NCBI GenBank assembly: GCA_028564705.1
Contig: JAPXFQ010000338.1
Span: 434,001 to 498,000 of the forward strand
Length of the DNA: 64,000 bases
Source: Apricaphanius iberus
Taxonomy: Eukaryota; Chordata; Actinopteri; Cyprinodontiformes; Aphaniidae
Reading direction: 5' to 3'
The position numbers and the translations under genes were made by a program. Positions 1 to 12,424 of the stretch are shown in pieces; positions within the stretch are counted from its first letter, which is position 1; the number at the start of each line of letters is the position of its first letter. A model generated the notes under the pieces. The model was not told the DNA's origin and did no database searches. It saw only the letters and a program-made list of their open reading frames with translations.

Positions 1-3000
1 ACCAGTTACAGGACAAACTACTACCACCTGAGCAACTGTTGCCCAACTATGTATGTATCAAAATAAAATGTTTTGTTCAAAATTGAAAAGGTCAATGGTG
101 AGAGGAAAATGTTTTTTACTACACAATATGCTCTCAGAGAAAGCAGTACCTTCCTAAGGATCTCAGAGTTTTTGGTTATAATGATGTTTTAAAGCCAACA
201 AACAACTAAGACTGTGTTTTGCTATGCCATGCTCTGCTAAAGTAATAAACTGGAAGTCTCATGAGTATGAATATTGATTGTTTGTGAAGCTAAGCCCTGT
301 GTAGACGTATTTCTAGCTGTTATACATAATACAGTCTTTATTCAACAGGGTTTTTGTAACCCCAAAAATGCACGTTATAATATGAATAATTGACAACATA
401 ATCTCTTTTTGAGCAAAATAGAACTTGATACTGAATTTAGTGGTACACTTCCTTTGATATGCTGCCCTCCTTACCTAAATAGGGAAAATTGCATGTTTAC
501 CATGGGTGAAACAAGCTATAATGAAGCCACATGGAATAGTAACATTATCACTTACACAGAGCAATGAAGTATCAAAACACATCTGAGCTAAAGTGTTTTT
601 GGACATTGTCATGTTAATATGAAGCAGAAGCATTTGAATGCCTTAAATTCACTTTGTTTACTTCATACAAACATTTCTTGTCACTGCAGGAAACTAAAAC
701 GGAAATTAAAACAACAAGGGATAAAAAAACCATGAAAAATGTCAAGGTAAAGTATTAGTTCACATACGCAGGCTGAGCCGAGAAATTGCCACATGTTTCA
801 GTACTCACCCTGCAGTGCTTAAATATCTGAACCAAAGGGAGTTTCTAATTGTAAGAGGAATTTTGACTGTCACTCAACAAATTCCCAGAGAGACCTCTAG
901 TGTTCAAAGTCTAAAAGTACACGCAAGAGGCTAGATAATGACCTTCCATGACTTTAATCAGTTTGAGATTGGAAAACACAACACTGATAACAGACACCTG
1001 TGGGCAAATTATGGGCATGGTGAGTTTTATTCAGCTGCAGACTCTCCCATAGCTCTGATGGTTCTAATTTGATTTGGCTTGAATACAATCTTTCCAGAAT
1101 AGTTCGGGGAAATCATCCCAAATTAACTTCCTGATTATTCCTTTGTGTCCACATCCATTCTGACACCTAAATGGTACCACGGCTAACTTTATGGTGCTGC
1201 TGAGTGTAAAGGTATTTGTAAGGGATTTACAGGAGCATAGAAAGTAGTAAATAAAACTAAAAGTGGTAGTCATGAATGAGAGGGATTTACGAGGGAACTA
1301 AATAAAGTGAATATAGTATATGTAAGGAAAAATGATTTTTGAAAATTATTTCTCAATCAAATTTAAATGTGTCTATTTTGACCAAAAAAAGCCTGATACC
1401 TAAATTTTGCAGCTACTAACTTTCAGATGGCTTACCCAAAAACCAAAAAGGATGCTTCAGATATTTTGCAATAAATAAATAGATAAGTAATAGATACATT
1501 TCAGCAATAAATAAATAAATAAATTGAAAATTATATATTGAACCATGGATTCACAAACCAAAAATTGTTAATTCTTCATCTGAAGGATCTAAACAGAAAG
1601 CATATTGTCTTCAAATTGGAAACTTTTCATGAACATATCAGCATTGTTCTTGTATAAACTACTTAAACGACTACCCAAAACGATGTTCTAAGTCATATAA
1701 TGTATCATGATGTGTCCCTTGGTACCTGAATCAGCCGTTTAATACTTGCTTTAACAAGTGGTGATCTTCTATAATCTATTCCTAGTCTACTATAAAGGAA
1801 ATATGTTATGTGACTTAATAAACTACAAGTGTTGCTCATAATTAATGTGGGTTCATTCTTTGTCTTAAGAGGGACTAATACACAGGTGACATGCATCTAT
1901 CTTGTAACCGAAGGGCTACATGAATTTTTTAAACTATTATGATTTAATTTTAAGACCTAAAATAAATAACATAAAATAAAATAAGTTAACCTAATAATTG
2001 TCTTTCTGAGTAACATAGATTGTAGTTTGCTGCCCTTCAACATAAGCCCTTGAACTTAATAGTCTTTTGAACACCTCATTTCACATGCGAGAGCACATTG
2101 AAAACTTGTAGCTAACATTTCAATCATTTGATGGAAAGTCTGGGCATATTAAAGACTATTTCTTACCTAAAATAATTAAACAAACAAAACGAATACTACA
2201 TTTGTTTAAGAGCATCTTTCCCACAGAGAAAATAAATATTTATCACTTAATTTTTCCTTTCACTGCCTTTTTTTTCCTCCTCTGTTAAATAACTGATTTT
2301 GCAGAATAACAGTTAAGAGAAGGGATGTCTTTTATTACTCCACCCCCATGTCTCTTCTTCTCTCTACCTCCCCCTCTTTCTGTTTCTCACTAAGGAAGAG
2401 CATTGTTTCTTTAATTAATACATGATGTTCCAAGAACAAACATAAGTGGAGGAGGTGCAGTGTAGGAAAGAATAATAGCTAAGGATGTTTAACATAGCAA
2501 GTCTTGAACAATTTTTGCTTAAAAAAACTTTTTTACAAATTTAAATATATTAAAAGTTCTCAGTCTGAAAAATATAAACACCTTCATTTGCCTTTGAGCT
2601 TAACTCTCTGTAGTTTGCACACTTATGTTGTTTCGCATTGGCTCACTCGGAAGTGGTGTTTGACTACTGTTAAGTCAGCATGCCCAAGAGGAAGATGGGT
2701 GAAGACAGGATCTTGGATAGATCTCGCAAAGCTACAGGACCCCTCAGTTTATGGGAGAAAACAAAAAGTGCACAGAAAAAATAACCAGTGCCTGAAGTGT
2801 TTATATGAAAGCTCTTTACAGAGAAATAAGAAGGAAGTTTACAGCCAGCCTTGTCCCTCTGTTTGGCAACTAAACACACCCTTCATCCTTAAGTATAAGC
2901 TTTAGACCTGTAAAGCATCATTTTCTTCCTTCGGACTTGCTGCAATTTTCTCTTAAATAGATAATTTCCATACCTCCTCTTTCCCAGAAAAAGGACAACA

Positions 3001-5360
3001 TCTGGGTCACACATTTTTACAGATATGCCATGTTTTGCAAGGCTCATTATCTGGGGAGGTACTCACTGTACTCAATGCCTTAAACTTTAAATTGTCTGTT
3101 TAACATTGTGATAATATTGCTGCTTTGCTACTGCTTTATAAAACCCAATGACTAAATTAAGATTAAAAATAAGATTCCATAACCTTTACATAATCTACAG
3201 TATGTGACCATTATCGGGTACAACTCTATGCATAAAAACAGCAACTATAGGTAGTCATGTGTATTGTTCCTGTTTTGATAGCCTTTTTGTCCTTTTGCAG
3301 CTTTGTGTTCTTGGCATCCGACTTTTTCTGTTGTGAAAACTAGCCAATGGTGTACTAGAGTACTTTTGAATCTGGCCACACAATTTGTACCCCTCTTGGG
3401 TGGCCTTTAGTACCGACTTTGACAATTAACCTGTCTTAATCTAATTATTCATAATCTACTGTAGGGAAAAGTGGTTACATTACTGCACAAAATACATACG
3501 ACTACAAAGTCACTCAAGTATTTTGCTCTGATTTAGGGTCATAATCCTAACAATCTAACATACCAATGGGTTTTGGAAGCACCCAATTGAATCAGGAGTA
3601 ATATTTTAATTCAATTGTGTTCTATTTTTTTAATTGTGTCAACATGTTCTTAAGTCCTTTAACAAGAATGTTGGCATTAGGCATCAACTCTGAAGCAAAG
3701 TTAACCTGAGTAACAGTACACTCGTACATGAGGGAATAAAAAGCCCTCAACACTGGGACACAGAAAACTTGATTCACCTTGTCAAAATGTAAAAAGAAAA
3801 AGAATAAATCCTCCAACTTCCCCCCAGTGGAGTTTGATATAGTAATGACTGCATATATGGAAAATTTGCATATTTTTTAAAATCACTTTTGTCTGTGCGC
3901 CACAGTGTGATGACTTAAAAGCATTAAAAGGTCAATGTCGAATTAAATCATATCTTTACCTTTGATATTTCAGAAAATTGTTGTGCATAATTGAAGTCCA
4001 TTTTTTTAAGTTATACTGCAATCTTTAAAACACAAATTTTTATATTATTCTATTTAAGATTAAAAAGTTGATGTTTACAAATGTTTTTTTTATCCATATT
4101 AGTATTGGAAGTTGCTAATGGAATTCACCAAAAGTTTTAAGAGATTGAAGTTCAGTATCTTTGCTAATTTAGGTGGTTGTCCACTGTTTATGATACTGGT
4201 CTTGTTTTATTCTCTGCTGCCACTGTTCTTGATTTGCTTCCATTATTGAGCTCAATTTCTGTGCTTTTTAATTAAATAATAAACTTTTTTTAAATCCACT
4301 CTGCCAGTTCTCACTCACATTAACACGTCTTTTGAATGACAAAGTAAAATCCTAGTCATTGTTGTTGAAAATGCAGCCAGAAGCATTTGTTATTTTTCAT
4401 TGTTTTCTTATGACAACTGAATTGAGTCAGTCAGCAAAGACAGGATAACTATGTTGACCCTGTATTGGTGTGCATGTGAGAGCATGTACAGCTTTTCAGT
4501 TTAAGCTGTTGCTTGGCTGCTGAAATTGAGGCTTCAAAACTGTATGACCATGACGAGAATGGAATGGGTATTGTGAGAGAATAAATGCCCCAGATGAAAT
4601 GCTCATTAGTTCCAGCTACATTCATTTGTAAACAACACTACTATTGTCTTCAAACTTCAAGATTTGAGACAGTCTGGCAAATATTTTTTGGACAAGATTC
4701 TAAAATAAATACTTTGATCTCTCGAGGGTCCATCTTGTTTTCAGATCAGTAATAGCAGGGAACAATGCTGGCCAGCACAAATTAATATCTGTAGCACATT
4801 GCAAGTATTCAGATCTTCACTTTTAACTATTAGACTCACCAGATGCATATGTGAGAGTGAAACTGGAGAATGTCTGATTCGATAACTGATTTTAAAAAAA
4901 TGCACCAATATTAAAGATTCTGTCTGCAGCTGGGTGAACGCGTTCCCAGACGTGTGTGCACGTGTCCGACTCTATGTGCGTCAGAAAAAGTTGGAAAGGG
5001 GACCTCTTCTTGGGGACTTGCTACTGATGTTATTCCTTGCTGCATGGAAAGCTTTCCCCAACATCTGCACAACATATCTGGGTCCAAAAAATGAGAGGCA
5101 AGTGAGCAATAGACCTGATTTCAATACTGAAGCTATGAGTAGAACTTATTTAGACATCACTCAATGTTATCTCAATATACTGCCATCATTTAGACAAAAA
5201 CAGAAAGAAAAAACTGATAACCAAAGAAAACTTTATATAATTCAGTATGAATACATTTCAAAATTATTTAAATAGTGATATTGCAGTAATAATGTACACT
5301 AGACATGTTTGGAAGCCAATAATTGAGATGATAGTGATAAACATGATAACCTACACTAAA
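1..5360. other. Intergenic DNA, no gene recognised
   Basis: AT-rich sequence with only short, unconvincing open frames on both strands; none resembles a family I know and none shows exon-like codon structure. Simple-sequence patches are present: ATAA-type repeats near 1470-1525 and a pyrimidine-rich patch near 2340-2395. A far-upstream or lineage-specific noncoding gene cannot be excluded. Confidence 0.6.
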
Positions 5361-5361
5361 G

Positions 5362-5955
5362 TTTCCAAAGGCAAGGCAAGGCAATTTTATTTGTATAGCA
5401 CACTTTCAATCAGTAATCAATCAGTAAGAAAAGATAATGTAAGGAACAAAATTATGTAATTAATACACAATCACTTAAAAAAAAGAAATAAAAAAGTAAG
5501 AATAGAAATTAAACCACAACAATAAAAAATAATTTAAGGAGCAAATTTATGCAATCAAAACAGATTAAAACAGATAAAACACAATCGGGTAAACAAAACA
5601 AAGCAAAAAGGGATCAGAAAGCGCAATTTAAGATTCAAATGCAGCTCTGAATAGTAGAGTTTTTATCTTTGATTTAAAAGAGCCTAGCGATTCAGCGTTT
5701 TTGCATTCGTCTGGAAGTTTATTCCACATTTGTGGAGCATAGAAGCTGAAAGCTGCCTCTCCCTGTTTAGTTCTGATTCTAGGGACGATTAGTAGGCTAG
5801 AGTTGGAGGACCTGAGTGGTCTGTTGGGTTGATATAGTGACAGCATATCTTCAGTGTACTTTGGTGCTAAACCGTTCAATGATTTATAAACAAGTAGGAG
5901 TATTTTAAAGTCTATTCTCTGAGCTAAATGGAGCCAGTTTAAGGATTTAGAACCG
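5362..5955 (-). mobile_element. LINE (L2/Rex-type) 3' end: RT C-terminus and 3' UTR
   Basis: The minus strand from about 5955 to 5628 reads as the last ~110 residues of a fish LINE reverse transcriptase. It contains the hallmark stretches ILLLVYKSLNGLAPKY, YQPNRPLRSSNSSLL and FYAPQMWNKLPD and ends in a normal stop. Below it, toward 5362, lies a 3' UTR whose end (plus strand: a GGCAAGGCAAGGCAATTTTA-type motif at ~5370) is the widely repeated fish LINE terminus. Only the 3' end is present, as expected for 5'-truncated target-primed insertion. The assignment to L2/Rex rather than another jockey-group clade is from memory of these motifs. Confidence 0.75.
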
Positions 5956-7435
5956 TATTTGTTCGTTTGTATTCACACACATACAGCAAAAAGAGACATG
6001 CCATTCTTAAACCATAGTATTTAAATATGATGTTGGTTAACCCTTAGCAGCTGTACCCGTTTCAACTCATCTGGGAAAATATTCCACAACATTTAAATGT
6101 GCTTATGGAAATTTATTTTCTTAGAAAAAAATACAGAGGGACATTTTTATAAGGAACAATGAAGGTCAAATAGTAAGTCTGGATAAGTAATACAGGTACT
6201 AGAAATCCCAATCTTACCAAAGTCGCCAAAATCACATATTATGGGTCTCAGGAGACTGTGCTCTGGGATTTTATTGCACTTCCTTCAGTCACTTCCACTT
6301 TATTATTATCACATCAGGTGACTTTGGAATTTATAGAAATGAAGAAAATTCCCACTTCTGTATTGGAAGAAAATGTCAAATTCAATCATATAATGATGCG
6401 GTAAATCAAAGAGTGTTTGAGAGCAACCCATTCTTTCACAACAATGTGTAGAGGCAGTAGGCTTGCCTGTGTGCCTGATTGTACACACCTGGGAACTCAA
6501 GGATTGCCTTCCCACCTGAACTCAGTGATTTGGATGGTTGACCAATTAATTTAAGAATTGTTAAACATTTGAGCTGTACATGCTGTGCACTGTTTTCTCT
6601 ATATCACTTTAGGGAACATAAAAAAATTAAAGTTGTCAGTTAGTCAGCATTAATCAATATCCAACCAGAGCTGCACTCTCATACAACAGCACTACCTTTG
6701 TGACCGAGCTGCTTGGAACATGATATACAATATATCTGAGGATAAGGAACATAGTTAAATTAATAGTTTTAAAAAAGTAATACATTCACTTCTTGATACT
6801 AAACCTCAACCAGCACACATCAGAAGTCCTTGGCCCTCATTTATGAAATATTCATCAAGGCTGTCATACATTCTATCCTTGTGAATCAAATGTAGAATAT
6901 TCATACAAACAGTCAAAATCCCAAATTTTTCAAAAAATGCAACAAGGAGTTGAAGACATGTTGCTTTGCAATCAACTGTTAATAAATCCCACATGGACGT
7001 CAGCATACCTAGGTACTGGTGCAATCCACAGTTATTTTCAGACAGAAACACCTTCAATTTACCATATTCGATAACACCACATTTTCTAACACATGCATGA
7101 AATTCTTATTCTTCCCAAAAATAATGGCAAAATGAGCAAAAAAATTGAGCTTCAGTGACACCAAGAACAAGATCATTGCTTTAAGAAGCATATTGCTGGT
7201 TAAATATTTTCTAAAATACATTAATTAATATTTTAAATTCTTATTTAGGGTATTATAAATTTCACAATGCATAGAAGGAACAAGTCATATGCTATGCACT
7301 GGCTCAGCTCTGTAGATCATTATCAGATCCAATTTTCATGTTATTGAGAGTCAGTGTGCTCACTAGCTTCGGTTACCTTCATTTTTCTTAAAAATGGTCA
7401 ATTAAGGAGTTTCCTGTACAACCCCAGTCTGCCAG
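5956..7435. other. Intergenic DNA, nothing recognised
   Basis: No coding region, repeat end or RNA gene could be supported. Short minus-strand frames near 6309-6515 and 6806-7057 show no known motif. Confidence 0.5.
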
Positions 7436-7913
7436 TAGTGATGGGTAGATGAAGCGTTTCGGCATATTGCCCAAACTGTATTGTAATGTGTCTATACTGT
7501 GTTGCCTCTGTTTTGGTCTACTGATAGCGGCTGGATCTTAAATATAATGGCAGGCAACCTATGGAGACTCAACTAACCGGATTCAATTACCTTATGAATA
7601 CAAACCATTTATTTATTTTTATTCAATATTGTAGACTGCATTATTTAATATATTAACCCAAGTAAAAAAATATATGTTCAAAATATATCATAATAAATAA
7701 TATGAATGGTTGTAACAACATATGAAAAAAGAGAAACTGAAGGTGATGCTAATGGATTGGTTTCTCCAAGGTCTTTGCATTGAGGCAATAAAATTTTTTA
7801 GAAGCAATTTCTCCAGCTTTAGAAAAAATACTTTTGCTGCTTGCAAGGAAGGGATGAATCTGGGGTCCAGAAGTGCAATGACAGGCAAATTTACTGATAA
7901 AAGATTAAAGTGA
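7436..7913 (-). mobile_element. hAT transposon remnant
   Basis: The left edge (TAGTGATGGGTAGATGAAGC, at 7436) resembles the terminal inverted repeat of a common fish hAT family. The minus strand at 7688-7888 encodes ALLDPRF followed by about 30 hAT-like residues; LLDPRFK is a conserved motif near the C-terminus of hAT/ZBED transposases. The rest of the transposase and the opposite end were not found, so this is a deleted copy. The call rests on two short motifs. Confidence 0.45.
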
Positions 7914-8396
7914 TCCTACACGGCAGAAACTTTACACTTTCTTTCTGACTCCATGATCTATCAGTGACATTCCGGTGTTAGATCATTTTCTGCGACCATC
8001 ATATTTTGTGACTGCAATGGATGCTGTTTAACAGATAACCCATGAACAAACGCGGTATTACAATGTAAAAGACATTAATAACATTATTAAAATCTGATAT
8101 AAGGTGAACATTGTTTTGCAAAGGGTATGGAAGGGTCACATGATATGATGCCAAGACATCGAGTCCAAAGGTTTCTAAAAAGATAACAAAAAAACAAACA
8201 AAAAATAGCATCATCTTCTTTCTGTGTGCATTTTAAGCAGCAGAAACTGCACTTTGCTTCTGCTTTGACAATGAAAATCCCTGATTTTTTTGGCACTCAC
8301 TTCAGGCAGGATTGGCTGACAGGGGTCCTCCGCCTGCGATGAAAGGCTGAGGGGGCTGCAGTCAGCCAATGGACTATACATGCCACTGCCACCCTG
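7914..8396. other. Intergenic DNA, nothing recognised
   Basis: No supported gene. The stretch after about 8310 is more GC-rich and may already belong to the retroelement fragment that follows. Confidence 0.4.
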
Positions 8397-8521
8397 GGTG
8401 AGCCTCCACAATGGATCAGGGAGTCCATCGAAATAAAGAAGCGAGCGGGCGACGCAATCAACAGGGATGAGGGGGCGTCCACCCTGTCACACACCTAGGA
8501 CTCCATCCTCCAGCGGTGGTG
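8397..8521 (+). pseudogene. Penelope-like retroelement C-terminal fragment
   Basis: One plus-strand frame reads WIRESIEIKKRAGDAINRDE and then GASTLSHT, stop, DSILQRW. The pattern W-I-R/K-E-A/S-I-x-I-R/K followed by N-R-D-E-G-x-x-x-L-S-H-x-W-D is the recurrent C-terminus of fish Penelope-like elements. Here the tryptophan after SHT is a TAG stop. No reverse transcriptase or GIY-YIG domain lies nearby, so this is a short dead fragment. Confidence 0.5.
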
Positions 8522-8569
8522 CGGGGAGATGCAGCCGGTCTGGTTGTGCGGTTTGACAGCATAAGACTG

Positions 8570-8715
8570 AGAAGCGAGACTCTAACCACACCAGTAGGCA
8601 GGGTAGGTAAATTGCCAAAGACACAATGGCATGTACAGTAGCAGGCAGAAGCTGGAATCAAACCCACAATTTCTGAGTCATAGGCGTACAACTCTAACAC
8701 TGAGTCGCCCTTCAC
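8570..8715 (+). repeat. Degenerate teleost interspersed repeat (SINE/MITE tail-like)
   Basis: A stretch with GTAAATTGCCAAAGACACAA, then AGCTGGAATCAAACCCACAA and CTCTAACACTGAGTC, resembles the right part of a widespread fish repeat that normally reads TGCCCAAGGACACA ... GAACC ... CTCTACC ... TGAGCCAC. A clearer relative lies at 60369-60672. It is heavily mutated. Confidence 0.4.
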
Positions 8716-9742
8716 TAGTTTAAATTGTTTAAAACATCCTTGTACAGGTCCGTTTGAATACCCAAATAGTAGTATGAACACCAGGTACATCAATTTTATT
8801 GTAGTTTTGACATCTTATTTTGTTGGTTTTGTTTTTCACTCCCTGGTTTCTTTTAACCTGATTGTTTGTTTTGTGTTTCCACCATTTACCCTACAAGAGC
8901 AGTCTCATCTCACCATAGTCACTCTTTTAAGTCTTGTGAGTTTTTCAGGCCCCTGATATCATACTTTTCCAGTTTGTTTATTCCCACTCTAACCCAACAA
9001 CCCCCAAACCCTCCTACTACCATTCCTCATCTACTTTCCCATGACAGAACTAACTCCTCTTGCTTCAGTTGTGAAAGAAAGCTTTGTCCCCCCAAAACCT
9101 TTGTTGCCTCTGGAGAATTTTCTTGTGTTGTTGGTATAGGAAAAGATTATGCTCTGACTAGAATTTTTGTCTTTTAGAAAAATTTGAATTAGTCAGTACC
9201 TAACCCTGGCTTTCCACTGGACGTGTCAGCAGCATGTTAGAGGAGCAACCTTTAATTACAATCTTTATTGCTGATTATGCTGCACCTGCAGCAAGTTTTG
9301 CCAACTTCGCAACTTTGTCTCCATATTTAACAAGTTTTTAGACCCATCTAACAATGCTTTTTTAAAGAAAAACCTATCAACCTTCTTTGGTGTTACTGAA
9401 GACTTCTTAAAGACTGACATGACACACGAGTGAAACACCTACAAGTGATGGACAGGACCTCACTTTCGCCATCAGCCAACCTCAGACGTCAGAACCCGAC
9501 TCACCTACTCCCAAACTACTCACCTTTGGACCTCCAAGTAAGATGGACACTCTCACAATCATTCTCAAAACAGTCCATCTGTACTTATCTTCCATCTTAC
9601 CTCTCACAGACGCTCACCTGCCTCTGAGTTCCAGTTCCTGGCACTTCCCGAGATGACCTTCACCCCCCTACTCCCGCTCCTGGTGTTTCCCGAGATATTT
9701 CTTGTTAAATAAATATTTTATCCTTTTTTCTAACCAGAACTT

Positions 9743-10370
9743 TTGACTCCTGTGTTTGGTGCTGTGTCGTACCTGAGTCCAAAGGAACAAAACATAACAG
9801 CAATCTCTCAGCAGGGAACACTACTCGGTAGGCATGAATCCACCATTCAGGATTTAACCCGTCAGTTATCCACACAATCCACAACGATCAGTTGGTTAAC
9901 CCAGAAACTTTTTGATCGCAGCACAAAATTGAATTCTCTCCAGGGTTCATGTTCTTTCGTCCCTTCTTTCTTCTGGGAAGTGACGTCACCGCCTCCGGGA
10001 CCATTCACAGGGGATCTCGATAAAAGTAAGGGTTTTCTCCTGGAGTGTAATTTAGCATTTGCTGGATCCCCGCAAACTCTCATTCCAGATTCTCGTAAAT
10101 GAGTTATATAATAGGACTATGTCGAGCAAAAGCTGTTAGATGGGCTGATGCCTTTTTTGATGAAACTTCCATTGAAGAAACATCTTATGACGAGTTTTTA
10201 GAGCCATTTAGCCTGTCTTTCACTCCTGTTAAGAATGCCGAAGTATCTGCTAGAAAATTGTGGACCATTAAACAAGGAAACAGATCTGTTGCAGAGTTTG
10301 CAGTTGAGTTCTGCATTCTTGCGTCTGAATCCAGCTGGAATGCACAAGCCCTTAAGGTCGCAGTGTAGCG
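9743..10370 (+). pseudogene. Gypsy gag remnant
   Basis: Two frames cover a gag protein. The first (9743-10102) has a coiled-coil-like region ending ITAISQQGTLLGRHESTIQD, then PFTGDLDKSKGFLLEC, the start of the Ty3/gypsy retrotransposon gag domain. The second (10099-10368) continues with SYIIGLCRAKAVRWADAFF, SIEETSYDEFLEPF and KQGNRSVAEFAVEF, the conserved core of the same domain. A stop/frame break at about 10100 separates them and a TAG ends the second. This gag type is also the ancestor of vertebrate RTL/PEG10-like genes, but this copy is plainly broken. Confidence 0.8.
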
Positions 10371-11075
10371 CTTTGGTTGATTCAGGCTCAGAGGAAACCT
10401 TAATACATCCTGATATCATTGCTAAATGTAAGATTCCAGTTGTTGAGATTAGACCTCCCCCAGAAGTCTGAGATGGGAGTTCTATGACTTTCATCTCTCA
10501 ACAAACAGAACCTGTGTCTTTTTCTGTCTAGGTAAATGATCACGAGATCATCCAATTTTACGTTCACCCTAACAAAGACACACAAATATATCTCTGGTGG
10601 CCACCATTAAATAAAAAAATTGCTGAATATGTTTCTGGCTGCCATTCTTGTAACCGCAATAAGTCCTCCCATCAGTCTCACGAAGGTTTACTTCAGCCAC
10701 TCTCCGTCCCAGCTTGCCCATCGTCCCACATTGCCCTTGACTTCCAACATTAAAAGGTAAAAATGTCATTCTAACCATTATCAATCATTTCTCTAAAACC
10801 TGCTATCCTGTTGCCCAGGTCCTTATCTACCACATTTTCGCCTCCCTGGTATCCCATCAAAAATCACATTGGACCGAGGACCACAATTCATCTTGGCAGT
10901 CTGGAAACAGTTCTGTTCATGCCTTAGAGTCAAACTATGCCTGTCATCTGGATTCCATCTACAAACCAATGGTCAATGTGAATGCTTTAACCAAGAGATT
11001 GAAAACACCCTCAGTTGCCTTTGCAGTCAACAGAACAGCACACTTCATATTCTTCTTTTTTGTGTTTATTGGTAG
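10366..11075 (+). pseudogene. Gypsy protease and integrase fragments
   Basis: ALVDSGSEETLIHPDII (10366-10430) is an aspartic protease active site (D-S-G). After a stop near 10470 the frame resumes with the integrase zinc-binding end CHSCNRNKSSHQSHEGLLQP at about 10640. Near 10870 comes DRGPQFILAVWKQF, the second catalytic Asp region of integrase, and SGFHLQTNGQCECFNQEIEN, normally GFHPQTNGQ. Several stops and shifts make it non-functional. RT and RNase H are absent. Confidence 0.75.
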
Positions 11076-11085
11076 CTGGCAGAAA

Positions 11086-11584
11086 ACAAATTAAATTGTG
11101 TGGATTGTAGACGAGAATGTCAATCAAGGTAGTACTTGGTGGTTGTCTTTGGTCAATACATGGTTGCAACTTAATTTACACGGCACTTTAATAAGTCTTC
11201 GGCATTAATGATCTTAATTAGACGTTTCCCTTTATCACTGTTAGAATAAATGTATCTCTCTGAAATACTATGCTAGGTCATAAACACTTTCACCAAGTGC
11301 AAGATCATAATTTTATACATGAAGACAGATGTAGAATAAATAGGGTGTAATTTTATTGTATTGTATGTAAATGTCCAGTTTGAAAATAAGTTTGTTGCGC
11401 TTGTTAAAACCCGCGCAAACTAAACAGCCTCGCAAAAAGAGAGCATTGTACCTGTTCAACCCGCAGCAAAACGCACACAATCCATTTAGCACTTTTGCCC
11501 TTGATGAATATGCAATCTGTGCATTTCTCTAAGAGGACACAAAATACTGGGTGGAGAATAGTCAAATAAGTAGGCGTTCAAGAC
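11086..11584. other. Intergenic DNA, nothing recognised
   Basis: AT-rich DNA with no supported feature; the start of a repeat is possible near 11400 where the sequence turns GC-richer. Confidence 0.4.
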
Positions 11585-12424
11585 ATAGGGTGATTTACTC
11601 AGCATAAAAATGTTTGTGCCGGCTACTTTAGCATCTATTTTTAGCACTTATGAAAAGCGTGTCTTAATTTGTTGCTTCCACATTCAACATAACTTTATTA
11701 TTGACAAACAAAAAATGTAATTCACACACAATCTAATTTAGTAATTAACACGCTAATGGTCATAAACCTAGCAGTTTTGTAAATATTTACCCGTTTTCCC
11801 CCCAAAGACACATCTTAAGTCATTATGCTCTCATCGCGTCCGCACCTGCTGAAGACGCGCTGAGCGCACATGATCCTCGTAGATTTTCATTAGTTTCCCC
11901 CATAGTGGTTAACCCTCCTAGAGTCAAATTACTAAAATGGAGTAGTCATATACAATACCACAATGATAATTGGCATTATATATGACATGTTAAAAACAGA
12001 ATTCAGACATGCTGCACTTTTAATGAGTCTAAAGCTGCAATACGATGTGTGCATGCTGCAGAGAGCAGGGCATGTACACCACATAAATTACATCCATTAT
12101 TGACAAAAGAACCACAGAAATTACAACATTCTAATTCTGTAGCCAACAAACTGACACATATGTCATCAATATTCCCCCTTTTTTTGTGCCAAAGACGCAC
12201 TATGAAGAATCCATGAGCATTTTCCTCTTCTCTCTAGCCGTGGTGCAGCTCGCACTGTTGGCCGCCAACTTCTCATTTGCATAGAGCCACTTGGCCTGAT
12301 ATGAATTGCACATGCAATCTTAGTAAATCCCCCAGAAATTAAGGAGAACCCACTCTTCCAGATTTTTAGCGCCGCTTGCAATTTTGTGGTCATTATCAGT
12401 AATCCTGATAAATCAGGCCCTATG
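11585..12424. mobile_element. Possible non-autonomous DNA transposon (Harbinger/ISL2EU-like)
   Basis: The right edge, read on the minus strand, begins AGGGCCTGATTTATCAG, an edge type common in fish non-autonomous elements. The left edge reads TAGGGTGATTTACTCAG, a related but gapped inverted copy. The interior has no coding capacity. Target duplication is unclear, so limits and superfamily are tentative. Confidence 0.35.

Larger units (their letters stand above)
9690..11085 (+). mobile_element. Gutted Ty3/gypsy retrotransposon
   Basis: Pieces of one gypsy element in the expected order on the plus strand: an LTR-like 3' edge ending ACATAACA near 9799, gag (9800-10370), a protease active-site segment (10366-10471) and integrase segments (10590-11075). 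The reverse transcriptase and RNase H, normally 1.5-2 kb between protease and integrase, are missing. Stops interrupt the remaining frames. No 3' LTR was identified. The left LTR boundary is unclear and may lie several hundred bases upstream. Confidence 0.7.

Noticed and set aside
4934..5275. A 113-codon plus-strand frame
   Set aside because: No recognisable motif, no supporting splice structure or neighbours; composition changes midway into AT-rich, Lys/Tyr-rich translation typical of chance.
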